This document shows, in pieces, positions 1 to 9,007 of a stretch of DNA of 64,000 bases. The first letter of the stretch is position 1; each line of letters begins with the position of its first letter. This DNA comes from Pseudomonas graminis (GTDB taxonomy: Bacteria > Pseudomonadota > Gammaproteobacteria > Pseudomonadales > Pseudomonadaceae). Below the pieces are notes generated by a model. It did not search any database. It worked only from the letters and a program-made list of their open reading frames with translations, and was not told where the DNA came from. Made by a program: the position numbers and the translations under genes. The DNA is taken from positions 186,001-250,000 of the forward strand of contig NZ_MTSB01000007.1 in NCBI RefSeq assembly GCF_002093745.1, in the 5' to 3' direction.

Positions 1-681
1 TGTGCTGCCCCTGATCCGACAATGATAAGCAAGCTCGGATGCGTGGCGATGGGCTTTCATGCGTCCGATCAGCTTTCGGCGGGAATGACGCAACTGGTGA
101 CGGGCAAGGAAACAGATTCCTTTTCTTTCAAGGCCGGTGCTGTTGCCGCTGAAGCGCTGGGGGCATCAAGGGCGACAGGTCGAATGGTTGGATTGGCAAC
201 AGAGTTTGCGCTGCCTGTTTCAATCGCTTCGCTGCATAATGCGTTTAGGGTGTCTTCGGTAAGGGCGGGTCGGATATCAGTCATCACCAGTGAGAAGCCC
301 CTTCACGCGCCCAGGAAAATGGGAGGTGGGCATACTGTATTCAAACACGTCGACAAAAGTATCGAGTTCCTGAAAACCAGGTTTGCTTCAAAAAATGTTC
401 ATGTCGCCTCTACTTTTTACGATCTTGACATCGCAGAGTGGGCGGTCAGTCAGGCACTTCAAAGAAATCGACTTAACATATTGATGCGGTCCAAGATGAC
501 GGTTTTTTATCCGGATAAGCGGTATGAGTTTTCGACCGTCTTAGAAAAATCAGTGGGGTGGGGGATAGTCAGGCGTTCCCCTGATACCGTAGTGCATATG
601 TCGAAGGTCACCGTGGTTGTTAAGTTTGTTGAGTATAATCATATGCCTTATTATATAGTAACTGCTTTTCCTTCCCTGTAA
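1..681 (+). CDS. Polymorphic toxin C-terminal part with RNase A-like tip (5' end outside window)
   Basis: The reading frame is open from base 1, so the gene begins left of the window; 226 residues are visible. Visible residues about 110-226 match my memory of the bacterial RNase A-like toxin domain of CdiA-type effectors: a G-G-H-T start (His111), a second His (116) in FKHVD, an L-x-x-R-F helix, a STF..DL..AEWAV block, a V-G-x-G-I segment and a C-terminal YIVTAFP strand. Such domains cleave RNA in competing cells. The family's T-x-Y pair near the end appears here as T-A-F. The upstream glycine/alanine-rich part (LVTGKETDSF, ALGASRATG, GLATEFALPV) resembles a DUF4225-like helical region; that match is tentative. 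The downstream gene starts 13 bp later and probably encodes immunity. The delivery domain, whether Rhs, CdiA or other, is not visible. Confidence 0.72.
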   Translation, partial: CAAPDPTMISKLGCVAMGFHASDQLSAGMTQLVTGKETDSFSFKAGAVAAEALGASRATGRMVGLATEFALPVSIASLHNAFRVSSVRAGRISVITSEKPLHAPRKMGGGHTVFKHVDKSIEFLKTRFASKNVHVASTFYDLDIAEWAVSQALQRNRLNILMRSKMTVFYPDKRYEFSTVLEKSVGWGIVRRSPDTVVHMSKVTVVVKFVEYNHMPYYIVTAFPSL

Positions 682-693
682 GGGAGTGCTGTA

Positions 694-1059
694 ATGGCTT
701 ACGGATCAATTACGGATTTCATGCATGATGTCGGCGATGGCGTTGGTGAGTTTTTGCGTGACGAAGAAAAACAAGATTTCACCCCTTTGAGGCTGGATGA
801 GATTGTTAAAAACTATATTGATGAGCGCGGTTTTTTAAGTATTTTTATTTTAAGTCGTCAGGTAAACGCCTACATAAAAAAGAATGTGACCGCTCAGGGG
901 CTTGCCTATGTTGACCCGCCCTTCGGCCAGGAAACCTCTTTTCCTGAAGATTATTTCGAGGGCGACTTATACGTGTTTTTAACAAACGTATTGACGCTGC
1001 TTGATCTCGAGACAAAACGCCGAGTGCGTGAGTTTTTCAGATTGAATCGAACCGTTTAG
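694..1059 (+). CDS. Small protein, candidate immunity protein for the upstream RNase A-like toxin
   Basis: This 121-residue protein has no signal peptide and looks helical and mildly acidic. It starts 13 bp after the toxin stop codon, with a GGGAG ribosome binding site about 8 bases before the ATG. I do not recognise its family. The immunity call rests on position, co-direction, size and the general rule that a toxin tip is followed directly by its cognate immunity gene. Its bases are noticeably more AT-rich than the conserved genes that follow, as is the toxin tip before it, which suggests the pair was acquired as one module. It would be expected to bind and block the RNase tip in the cytoplasm. 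Confidence 0.6.
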   Translation: MAYGSITDFMHDVGDGVGEFLRDEEKQDFTPLRLDEIVKNYIDERGFLSIFILSRQVNAYIKKNVTAQGLAYVDPPFGQETSFPEDYFEGDLYVFLTNVLTLLDLETKRRVREFFRLNRTV

Positions 1060-1166
1060 CGTCGATCTGGTTTCAGACGCGGGGCGCGATGCCGTTGATC
1101 TGGCGTATTCAAGCTATGGATCCAGCCCCTTTGAAGGCGCTGGATTCGGGAGAATACGCGTCAGTG

Positions 1167-1499
1167 TCAAACCCCGGCATTCACCGTCGCCTGATCCCGC
1201 AGCCAAGGACCATTGGCAGGTCCAGGCGCTTTTTGCAGCGTGACACCATCGGTCATCGCCGCAAGAATCTTGATGGCGCTCTCGCCATGTTCTATCGCAA
1301 TGCCGAATTGCACGCTTTCGATAAGCTTGCGCAGGCGTTGCGGGTCATTTCGCTGGGCGGCGCTGATCAGGCGCTTGGCAACGACTCCACTTTCATTGGA
1401 AAGGGTCAGCATGATGCTGCCGTCCAGCCCCTGAATGCTCAGATTCACCCGATAGTCGGGGTGGAATGTGTCCGTGATCATCTGAAAAGGATTGTCCAT
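1167..1499 (-). CDS. DUF3509 family protein
   Basis: This 110-residue cytoplasmic protein has the sequence pattern I associate with the Pseudomonas DUF3509 family: an NPF..ITDTFHPDYRVNLSI opening, a short beta-rich middle ending GSIMLTLSN, then AKRLISAAQRNDPQRLRKLIESVQFGIAIE. Its function is unknown. I chose the ATG at 1499 (MDNPFQ) because an AGGTG lies a suitable distance upstream; a GTG at 1508, in frame, would add three residues. The gene stands alone, convergent with the toxin-immunity pair and divergent from the sigma factor gene at 1662. Confidence 0.75.
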   Translation of the reverse strand: MDNPFQMITDTFHPDYRVNLSIQGLDGSIMLTLSNESGVVAKRLISAAQRNDPQRLRKLIESVQFGIAIEHGESAIKILAAMTDGVTLQKAPGPANGPWLRDQATVNAGV

Positions 1500-1623
1500 A
1501 TCATTCACCTGCTCAATGGTTCTGCGTAAGTTGACCGGGTATTCGTCCTTTTGGTTCTCGATGACTGATCAGCGGTTGCGTTACTCCTGCGCTTGCTGCT
1601 GACAGGTTTTGATGTCATCTTTC

Positions 1624-1642
1624 GCTAATGATAATTTTTCGT
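1624..1642 (+). promoter_or_regulatory. Candidate Fur box upstream of ECF sigma factor gene
   Basis: The 19 bases starting GCTAATGATAAT match 14 of 19 positions of the classical Fur operator (GATAATGATAATCATTATC), with the left half nearly intact. It lies 20 bp before the sigma factor start at 1662. Iron-starvation ECF sigma genes in Pseudomonas are normally Fur-repressed, so the position fits. The right half is weak. Confidence 0.5.
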
Positions 1643-1661
1643 GTTTGAGAAGCGTTGACGC

Positions 1662-2204
1662 ATGCGAGACTTTTCCGCCGTTGATGACGATTTGCGTCGT
1701 CGCCAGCAAATGACCCGGCTCTACAGCGACCACCATGCGTGGTTGCACGGCTGGCTGCGGAAAAAACTGGGTTGTTCGCACCGTGCTGCAGACCTCGCGC
1801 ATGATGCGTTCGTGCGGATTCTTACCCTGACCGAACCGCTCAACCTCAAGGAACCGCGCGCATTCCTGGCGACGACGGCGACACGGCTGCTGATAGATGG
1901 CGCGCGGCGACGCAAGGTCGAGCGTGCTTACCTTGACGCGTTGGCCCTGCATGCCGATGAAGCCGGTACGCCCAGCCCGGAAGCGATTCACGCTGCACTG
2001 CAGATACTGGAACGCATCGCCCGGTTGCTTGAAGGCCTGCCCGAGAAGCCGCGTCAGGCGTTCTTGCTCCATCGTCTTGATGGTCTGACGTACAGCGAAA
2101 TCGCCACTCACTTGGGTGTGTCCTCCAGCATGGTGAAACAGTACATGGCGAGCGTCATGGTGCATTGCTACAAGACACTGCACGGTTCGGGCCATTTTGC
2201 ATGA
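1662..2204 (+). CDS. FecI-family ECF sigma factor
   Basis: This 180-residue protein directs RNA polymerase to iron-uptake receptor promoters once released by its FecR partner. Region 2 is seen at about residues 16-85 (LYSDHHAWLHGWLRKKLG, AADLAHDAFVRIL, EPRAFLATTATRLLIDGARRR), and region 4 at about 120-172 (LEGLPEKPRQAFLLHRLDGLTYSEIA, a helix-turn-helix with GVSSSMVKQYM). A shorter product from the ATG at 1710 is possible. Its stop overlaps the fecR start (ATGA), indicating translational coupling. A Fur-box-like site precedes it. The likely target is the receptor gene beginning at 3910, which is now frameshifted. Confidence 0.88.
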   Translation: MRDFSAVDDDLRRRQQMTRLYSDHHAWLHGWLRKKLGCSHRAADLAHDAFVRILTLTEPLNLKEPRAFLATTATRLLIDGARRRKVERAYLDALALHADEAGTPSPEAIHAALQILERIARLLEGLPEKPRQAFLLHRLDGLTYSEIATHLGVSSSMVKQYMASVMVHCYKTLHGSGHFA

Positions 2205-3163
2205 GCGACACGCGTGAGCCGTCCGGGCAGATGATCACTGAGGCCGCTTCCTGGCTGGCCCTGATGCACGATGAGCCGGTCAGTGCGGCTGACAGAAATG
2301 CCTTCGAAGCCTGGCGTCAGGCTGACCCCGGACACGAGTTGGCCTTGTCGCGGATGCAGTCGTTGTGGGGCAGTTTTGATGAGCTGTCCGACACGCCGAC
2401 GCGCGCTTCCCTTCGTCAGACTTTCGTGCCTGCGGGGTCAAAACCGGCCTCGCGCACTGTGCAGGCGCTGGCATTGATCGGCGTTCTTGCCTGCGGCTGG
2501 ATGAGTGCCGAACGGATGCCGGTGTGGATGGCCGATCAACACACTGCGGTTGGCGAGCGGCGGCAATTCGCTCTCGCCGATGGCAGTCAGGTGCAGCTCA
2601 ATAGCGGCTCGGCACTGGATGTTAAATTCGATGGACGGCAACGTGAGGTCGAGTTGCTGCAAGGCGAATTGTGGGTTGAGGTGGCCAAAGATGTGCAGCG
2701 ACCGTTTGTGGTGCGTACCGATCAGGGCACGATCACCGCATTGGGCACACGTTTTCTGGTTCATCGGGGTGAGGGGGGCACCACCGTCAGCGTACTGGAG
2801 TCGGCCATTGCCGCGCAGGCCAACACTGCCGACGTGGTGAAGGTGGCGACCGGTCAGCAGGCGCTGCTCAAGGATGGGCGGGTGCAGACACCGCACCCGC
2901 TGGACAACGATGACCCTGCTGCCTGGACGCGTGGCGTGCTGAAGGTCGATGACCGGCCTCTGGTCGAGGTGCTGCGAACCCTTGCGACTTATCGCCACGG
3001 CGTGTTGCGCTTCGACCCGCAGGCGCTGTCAGGCATGCGGGTGTCTGGCGTGTTCCGTCTCGATGACACCGATGCGGCGCTGGCCACGCTGGCTGACAAT
3101 CTGCCGATCAGAATCGAGCGTTTTACGGATTTGCTGGTGATCGTCAAACCGACGGATCGATGA
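2201..3163 (+). CDS. FecR-family anti-sigma / sigma regulator
   Basis: This 320-residue inner-membrane regulator relays siderophore binding at an outer-membrane receptor to the upstream sigma factor. An N-terminal DUF4880-type segment (AASWLALMHDEPVSAADRNAFEAW) is followed by one membrane helix near residues 85-105 (VQALALIGVLACGWM), then a periplasmic FecR domain (VGERRQFALADGSQVQLNSGSALDV) and the C-terminal STN-like part ending LLVIVKPTDR. The ATG at 2201 overlaps the sigma gene stop; an upstream in-frame start at 2165 would lie inside the sigma gene and is unlikely. An intrinsic terminator follows at 3181-3214. Confidence 0.9.
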   Translation: MSDTREPSGQMITEAASWLALMHDEPVSAADRNAFEAWRQADPGHELALSRMQSLWGSFDELSDTPTRASLRQTFVPAGSKPASRTVQALALIGVLACGWMSAERMPVWMADQHTAVGERRQFALADGSQVQLNSGSALDVKFDGRQREVELLQGELWVEVAKDVQRPFVVRTDQGTITALGTRFLVHRGEGGTTVSVLESAIAAQANTADVVKVATGQQALLKDGRVQTPHPLDNDDPAAWTRGVLKVDDRPLVEVLRTLATYRHGVLRFDPQALSGMRVSGVFRLDDTDAALATLADNLPIRIERFTDLLVIVKPTDR

Positions 3164-3177
3164 ACGGCACCGGTAAC

Positions 3178-3214
3178 GAAAAAGGGCGAACCCTTGCAGG
3201 TTCGCCCTTTTTTT
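3178..3214. terminator. Bidirectional intrinsic terminator between fecR-like and hibernation factor genes
   Basis: A perfect 12-bp stem (AAAGGGCGAACC / GGTTCGCCCTTT, 3181-3192 and 3199-3210) with a 6-base loop is followed by four more T on the plus strand and preceded by A residues. It therefore serves both the plus-strand fecR-like gene and the convergent minus-strand gene ending at 3236. Confidence 0.85.
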
Positions 3215-3235
3215 GCAAAACGTGTCAGCGATACA

Positions 3236-3664
3236 TCAGCTCAGACGAGCGGCTTCTTTCTCCTGCTCTTTTTCCAGAAATTCTTCTTCGAGCAATGCGT
3301 CCGGGCTGACCGGATCGTCGTCCTGCTCGGCCAGCGCCGGCGCTGCACTGCGCTTGCCACGCAGCTTGCCGAACAGGTGCTCAAGGGCGTGATCAAGTTT
3401 CACGGCAGCGCCGTCCACAGCCTGATCGACCGTATCGGCCTTGTGGGAAACAGAAATGGGTTGATGCCCTTTTGGCCGGGCTTCCATCTGGCACTTGATG
3501 TCGTGCGGGCCGGGCTTGTCGCCGTTTTCATCGCGGATATGGACTTCAACGCGAGTCAGGTTTTCATCGTAGTGTTCGAGCGTGCTTTCAACGGTGGTAC
3601 GAACCCACTCCTCCAGTCGGATACTGCTTTCGATGTGATTATCGCTATTGACCTGGATTTGCAT
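3236..3664 (-). CDS. Ribosome hibernation promoting factor / RaiA-like protein
   Basis: This 142-residue protein of the HPF/YfiA (RaiA) family binds the 30S subunit of resting ribosomes. The beta-alpha-beta-beta-beta-alpha core is recognisable: MQIQVNSDNHIESSIRLEEWV, a helix to about residue 32, DENLTRVEVHIRDEN, DIKCQMEARPKGHQPISVSHKADTVDQAVDGAAVKLDHALEHLF. An acidic, low-complexity tail of about 40 residues (DDDPVSPDALLEEEFLEKEQEKE) replaces the C-terminal dimerisation domain of long HPFs. A strong AAGGA site precedes the ATG. It is not the rpoN-linked hpf, so it is probably a second paralogue. It lies between an iron-signalling sigma set and its receptor without an obvious functional link. 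Confidence 0.82.
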   Translation of the reverse strand: MQIQVNSDNHIESSIRLEEWVRTTVESTLEHYDENLTRVEVHIRDENGDKPGPHDIKCQMEARPKGHQPISVSHKADTVDQAVDGAAVKLDHALEHLFGKLRGKRSAAPALAEQDDDPVSPDALLEEEFLEKEQEKEAARLS

Positions 3665-3909
3665 AGTTAATCCTTATTAGGGCTTGCTCGTGTGAGGCTG
3701 GACAGTGCGATCCCGTGCGGAATCGATTTCGTTTGCGCTCAGTCACAGTGTTGGCGGCAATGGCCTGACAATTCAACCCCAATGTGTAAGAAATATTTCG
3801 CAGTAAAATTTCCGATCAAAAATTGAATGTAAATCCCTCTCATTCGCTGTCTGTTTTGCGAGCGTGTACGTCATGGCTATGGAAACCCAATCAATACCAA
3901 GGATCTGTC

Positions 3910-6412
3910 ATGCCCCGTCCCGCCAGTTCGCTGCACCCCTTGGCACTTGCCGTTCTCATGGCATGTGCAGCGATGCCCTTGAGCGCCGCCGAATCTTCCG
4001 TGCCCGGCACGGAGGTAGGTGCCGCACGCAGTTTTTCGATACCGGCCGGGGATTTGAGCCAGGTGCTCAATACCTTTTCGGAGCAGGCGGGTCTGGCGCT
4101 GGCGTTCGATCCGGCACTCACTCGGGGCAAACGCAGCAACGGTCTGCAAGGGCAGTACAGCGCTGACGAGGCGATTGCCCGTTTGCTCGGAGGCAGCGGT
4201 CTGCGCGCAACCGCATTGTCGGCCAATCGTTATCGCATCGAAACGGCCCCCGAGGCCGTCGACGGCTCTCTGGAGTTGCAGGCCACCAACATCAGCGGCG
4301 CGTCGCACTTCGAAACCGCCACCGGGCCTGTCACAGGCTATGTGGCGACGCGCGGGTTGTCGGCGACCAAGACAGACACGGCGCTGATCGAAACGCCGCA
4401 ATCGATTTCAGTGGTGACCAAGGACCAGATGAAAGCCCAGGGCGCGGAGAATCTCAGCCAGATGTTGCGTTACAGCGCTGCGGTGGTGCCCGAGACGCGG
4501 GGTTCCACCGCTTCGCGTCTGGACATGCTGAGCATTCGGGGCTTCTCGCCCGCGCTGTATCTGGACGGGCTGCGCATGCCGGACAACCGGGACGCCGCGC
4601 CGCAGAAAGATGCGTTCGATCTGGAGCGTGTCGAAGTGCTGCGCGGTCCTGCGTCGGTGCTGTACGGCCAGGCCAGCCCCAGTGGCGTGGTGAACATGGT
4701 CAGCAAGTTGCCGACCGAGACGCCGTTCCATGAGATCGGTCTGACGTACGGCACCTTCAACAAGAAGCGCACCACGTTCGATTTCGGTGGCCCTATCGAT
4801 GATCAGGGTGTCTATTCCTATCGCCTGTCCGGGCTTTATGACGATGCCGACGGGCAGATCGAACACACCGAAACCCGTCGCCAGTCACTGGCTTCGGCGT
4901 TCACCTGGCGGCCCGATGAGGACACGTCGCTGACGTTGCTGGCCAATCTGCAGAGCGATCCCAAAGGGGCCTCCTACGGGTCGATGCCAGCTTATGGTTC
5001 GGTGGTGAGCAGCCCGACCGGGCGGCATATCGATTTCGATTTCTATGATGGCGAGAAGAATTTCGAAAAGAGCGACCGTGAATATCACGCCGTCGGCTAT
5101 CTGTTCGAACACCGTCTGAACGACGTCTGGACCTTCCGCCAGAACGCTCGCTACCTGCGCAGCGAAGGGCTTTACCGAAGCATCTACAACGGTTGGGGCA
5201 CCTTGCAGCCTGACTATCGCACCTCTGAACGCGCCACCATCGCCACTGACGTGAACCTGGATTCGTACACGTTCGATAATCAGATGCAGGCCAGTTTCGA
5301 CACCGGCCCGTTGCAGCACACCTTGTTGCTGGGCGCGGATTACCAGAACACCAGCACCGGCACCAAAGCCGGCTATGGCCTGGGCCCGACACTGGATATC
5401 TTCGACCCGGTGTATGGATCGCCCGTTGACGTTCCCGCCTATACCGAGTCCAGCACCCAGCGTGATCAGCAAAAGGGTTTGTACCTCCAGGAGCAGTTGA
5501 AGTGGGACAAGTGGGTGCTGTTGATGGGCGGTCGCTACGATTGGGCCGAGAGCAGCAACAGCTCCACTGACCTGACGTCCGGGGGCCAAAACCCGCTCCT
5601 CTGCCGACAGCGAAGCGTTTACCGGGCGTCTTGGGTTGGTTTACCTGTTCGATAACGGGCTGGCACCGTACATCAGCTATTCCGAATCCTTCGAGCCACA
5701 AAGCGGCACGGGGCTGGGCGGCGCGCTGTTTGATCCCACCGAAGGCACGCAATACGAGCTGGGTATCAAATATCAGCCGCCCGGCAGCAACAGCTTCATC
5801 ACGGCCGCGATTTTTGACCTGCGTCGATCCAACGTGTTGACTCAAGACCCGAACGGCAACCTGTGCAACGGCTCGGTGTGCCAGGTGCAGACCGGCGAGG
5901 TGCAGTCGCGTGGTTTCGAACTGGAAGGCAAGGCCAGCCTGAACGACAACCTGGACATCACCGCGGCGTACGCCTATCTGGACAACCGGGTGACCCAGTC
6001 CAACAGCGTGGTCAATGTGACATCCGGCATCATCAATGACGCGCCAGGTCCTGAAGTCGCGGTAAAGGGCACCACAGCCCCGGCCATTCCGCGGCACACG
6101 GCGTCGGCGTGGGTCGATTACACGTTTCATGACGGGCAACTGAAAGGTGCTGGCGTGGGGGGCGGTGCGCGTTATGTGGGGGCAAGTTGGGGCGATGAAG
6201 CCAACACCCTGAAAGTGCCGGGTTACACCCTTTTCGATGCCGCCGTGCATTACGACATTCCGAACATCAGCAACACGACGGACAACCTGCGCCTGGCGCT
6301 GAACGTCACCAACCTGACCAACAAGGAATACGTTGCGTCGTGCTACACCTACTCATGGTGCTGGTACGGCTCGCAACGCACCGTGCAGGCCAGTGCTACG
6401 TATCGGTGGTGA
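3910..6412 (+). pseudogene. TonB-dependent ferrisiderophore receptor with N-terminal signalling domain, frameshifted
   Basis: Without the frameshift this would be an 833-residue outer-membrane receptor, FhuA/FoxA-like. The ATG at 3910 has an AAGGA site. A signal peptide ends near LSAAE. A secretin/TonB N-terminal signalling domain covers about residues 40-108 (FSIPAGDLSQVLNTFSEQAGL), then a plug (TPQSISVVTKDQM, SIRGFSPALYLDG, ERVEVLRGPASVLYGQASPSGVVNMV) and a beta barrel ending in QASATYRW with a terminal aromatic residue. After codon 557 the frame moves by +1 at a run of five G (5581-5585). Removing one G restores a continuous barrel (...TSGAKTRSSADSEAFTGRLGLVYLF...). As written, the product stops at 5655 and lacks the last third of the barrel, including the C-terminal strand needed for insertion. 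The signalling domain points to the FecI/FecR pair at 1662-3163 as partner. Confidence 0.85.
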
Positions 6413-6434
6413 CAGGCTGAGAAGCCTGAGCTTC

Positions 6435-6485
6435 AGCCATGCCTGACTTCACGCATGGCTGTAGACAGGTGACGCGGAGCGTCCC
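6435..6485. repeat. Inverted repeat plus palindromic repeat unit between convergent receptor genes
   Basis: AGCCATGC (6435-6442) and GCATGGCT (6453-6460) form an 8-bp stem with a 10-base loop but no T-run. Just after it, bases 6469-6485 (GTGACGCGGAGCGTCCC) match, in 16 of 17 positions, the reverse complement of the palindrome at 57453-57469. This marks a dispersed repeat family in this genome. It may double as a transcription barrier between the convergent receptor genes. Confidence 0.5.
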
Positions 6486-6535
6486 GAGCGGCCTACCGAC
6501 GCGTAGCATCGACACTCTGAGTGTTTCTCCGAAAA

Positions 6536-8884
6536 CTAGAAAGCAACCGACGTCTGCACATACACCGTGCGCGGTTCGCCGACGTATTTGCCGCGGTTGT
6601 TGTCGTCGAACGAGCGGGTGTAGTACTGGCGGTTAAAGATGTTCTTCATCCCCACGGCAACGTTGAGGTCCGACAATTGCGGGCCGAAATCGTAGTTGGC
6701 GCGGGTGCTAAACAGCATGTAGCCAGGGATCTTGCCGGTGCTGCCGTCTGCGCTTTCCGCTGCCGTGTTGGCGTTGTCGGCAAACTGGTCGCTCTGGAAT
6801 GAACTGTCGACATTCAGTTTCCACGGCCCTTCGGTGTAGCTGACGCCCATCGTCCCTTTATGCTTTGACGAGAACGGCACACGGTTGCCTTTGTTCGGGC
6901 CGTCTTCGCGGATCTTGGCGTCAACGAACGCGTAGCTTGCGTACACGTCGTAACCCGCCAGCGCCGGGTTCAAGCCTTCCAGTGCGTAATTGACGCTGGT
7001 TTCGATCCCTTGATGGCGTGTTTCGCCGCGTGCGATGACCGTGTCATTGGTCTGGTTGCTGTCGTACTGGTTATCGAAGTTGATCAGAAACGCCCCGATC
7101 TCGGCCCGCAGGTTGCCGTTGTCGTAACGAGTGCCCAGTTCCCAGGTGCGTGCCTTTTCCGGTTTGACTTCATCCCCGGTCACGCGGTTGGGCATCTGGC
7201 TGTATTGCACGCTGCCGAACGAACCCTCGGTGTTGGCGTACAGGTTCCAGGTGTCGGTCAGGTGATAAAGCACATTCAGTGCCGGCAGCGCGGTGCTGTA
7301 GTCGCCCTGATACCGGGCATTGGTCAGGTTGTTGTTCTGCGCGGTGTCGATCATTTCGTAGCGAACGCCGGGCGTGATGGTCCACTTGCCGATGTCGATA
7401 CGATCATCGATATAGAACGCATGTGCTTCGGTGGCGCCACGCGTGTCGCGGTCGTTGCGGCTGGCCGTGGTTGGCAGGTTGCCTGTTACCGGCTCGCGAT
7501 AGCGCAATTCATGCCCGGCCTCGTTGACGTAACGGTAGCCGACGCCCACTTCATGCCAGGCTTCGCCCAGCGCAACGCCCTGCGAGAAACGCGTTTCCAG
7601 GCCCCGCACCCAGTATTCACGAGGTGACAGAGAAACAAAGCTGCCTTGGTCGAGATAGCCGCTGCGCAAGGTTTTGGTGAAGAACGTGTTGGCGGTGAAC
7701 ACGCGCGCATCCTGTTCATAGCGGTAGCCGAAGTTGAACATCGTGCGTCGGCCCCAGAATTTGTCTTTCAGGCGCGTCGATTGATACGGATCGGCATCGT
7801 AGTCTGCAACACTCAGGCCGCCGGGCATCTGCGCTTCGCCGTCGTAATACTGCGCCATCGCGTTGAGGCTGTTGGCCTCGTCGATCTGGTATTTGCCTTT
7901 GAGAATCAGGTCGTCGATTTCAGTGTCGCTGTGTTCACGCCAATCGCCGCCGCGCACACCCGAATACAGAATCGCGCCGCCCAGGCCGTTGTCTGCGGTG
8001 CCGCCCGCCAGCAGATTGCCCGTGGTCTTGAAGCCGTCATGGCTGGACGACGGGCTGGTTTCGGTCTGGATACCGCCTTTGAGCGTTGGCGCATCGGGGA
8101 TCGCGCGGGTCACGAAGTTGACAATGCCACCCACGTTCTGCGGACCGTAGCGCACTGCGCCGCCGCCACGTACTACGTCTACGGCGTCCATGTTGCCCAT
8201 GCTGATCGGCGCAAAAGACAATTGCGGCTGACCGTAAGGCGCGAACGGCACCGGAATGCCGTCCATCAGCACCGTGGAGCGCGACGCCAGGCGCGGGTTG
8301 AGGCCGCGAATGCCGAAGTTCAGCGCCATGTCGTGGCTGCCGGTGCCGTTATTGTCCGGGGCATTGACGCCGGGGATGCGATTGAGCACCTCGCGTGCCG
8401 AGGTTGCGCCGACGCGCTCGAATTCCTCGCGGCGGATCACGTCACGGGCACCGGGGTGTTCGAAAACGTTGGTCTGCTGCGCTTCACCCAGCCAGTCGCC
8501 GACCACCGTAGAGACACCCAGCTCGATCGGCGCCCCAGCCACACTGGCCGATTGCAGGGTAAATCCGTTGGCGCCGTTCGCCACAGCCTGCAAACCCGTG
8601 CCTTCGAGCAGGGCGTTGAGGCCTTGTTCGGGTGTGTATTGACCTTCCAGCCCTCGGCTTTTCAAGCCGCTGGTGATCTGTGACCCGTAGGAAATCAGCA
8701 CGCCCGACTCCCGCCCGAACTGATTCAGCGCCGCTTCAAGCTCGCTCGGTGCGATGTGATACACCTTGGGCGCCACATCAGCGGCGTACGCCATCGACAG
8801 GCTGCCGACCGAGAGGCTGGCGCCAAAAATGACGTGGCGCAATGTGCGTACCAGCGGTGAAAGTTGGGTAAGGCGGGCTGACAT
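6536..8884 (-). CDS. fecA: Ferric citrate outer-membrane receptor FecA
   Basis: This 782-residue TonB-dependent receptor imports ferric dicitrate and signals through FecR. It closely follows E. coli FecA as I remember it: signal peptide to AYAAD, STN signalling domain (YHIAPSELEAALNQFGRESG, about 42-115), the conserved VVGDWLGEA, VFEHPGARDVIRREEF, NNGTGSHD, NFGIRGLNPRLASRSTVL, GPQNVGGIVNFVTRAIP plug, and barrel blocks such as GTRYDNGNLRAEIG and FDNQYDSNQTNDTV. The C-terminal strand ends VYVQTSVAF with a terminal Phe. An AAAGGA site precedes the ATG. The gene lies downstream of fecI-fecR on the same strand with a 185-bp gap, where a FecI-dependent promoter is expected. Confidence 0.95.
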   Translation of the reverse strand: MSARLTQLSPLVRTLRHVIFGASLSVGSLSMAYAADVAPKVYHIAPSELEAALNQFGRESGVLISYGSQITSGLKSRGLEGQYTPEQGLNALLEGTGLQAVANGANGFTLQSASVAGAPIELGVSTVVGDWLGEAQQTNVFEHPGARDVIRREEFERVGATSAREVLNRIPGVNAPDNNGTGSHDMALNFGIRGLNPRLASRSTVLMDGIPVPFAPYGQPQLSFAPISMGNMDAVDVVRGGGAVRYGPQNVGGIVNFVTRAIPDAPTLKGGIQTETSPSSSHDGFKTTGNLLAGGTADNGLGGAILYSGVRGGDWREHSDTEIDDLILKGKYQIDEANSLNAMAQYYDGEAQMPGGLSVADYDADPYQSTRLKDKFWGRRTMFNFGYRYEQDARVFTANTFFTKTLRSGYLDQGSFVSLSPREYWVRGLETRFSQGVALGEAWHEVGVGYRYVNEAGHELRYREPVTGNLPTTASRNDRDTRGATEAHAFYIDDRIDIGKWTITPGVRYEMIDTAQNNNLTNARYQGDYSTALPALNVLYHLTDTWNLYANTEGSFGSVQYSQMPNRVTGDEVKPEKARTWELGTRYDNGNLRAEIGAFLINFDNQYDSNQTNDTVIARGETRHQGIETSVNYALEGLNPALAGYDVYASYAFVDAKIREDGPNKGNRVPFSSKHKGTMGVSYTEGPWKLNVDSSFQSDQFADNANTAAESADGSTGKIPGYMLFSTRANYDFGPQLSDLNVAVGMKNIFNRQYYTRSFDDNNRGKYVGEPRTVYVQTSVAF

Positions 8885-9007
8885 GCAGGAGTCCTTTGAC
8901 CGGAAGGTTGAGAGATGCTTTCCCTGTCTGTCACGCGAGCAGCAGAAAACGGCTCACGGTTTTTGAACATTTTGGCCGACCAGCGCACATCCAGCTCACT
9001 AACGTGC

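Noticed and set aside
4901..6250. A 449-residue minus-strand frame across the receptor frameshift
   Set aside because: It looked like an alternative explanation for the break, but it is Arg/Ser-rich without motifs and the plus-strand receptor is unambiguous.
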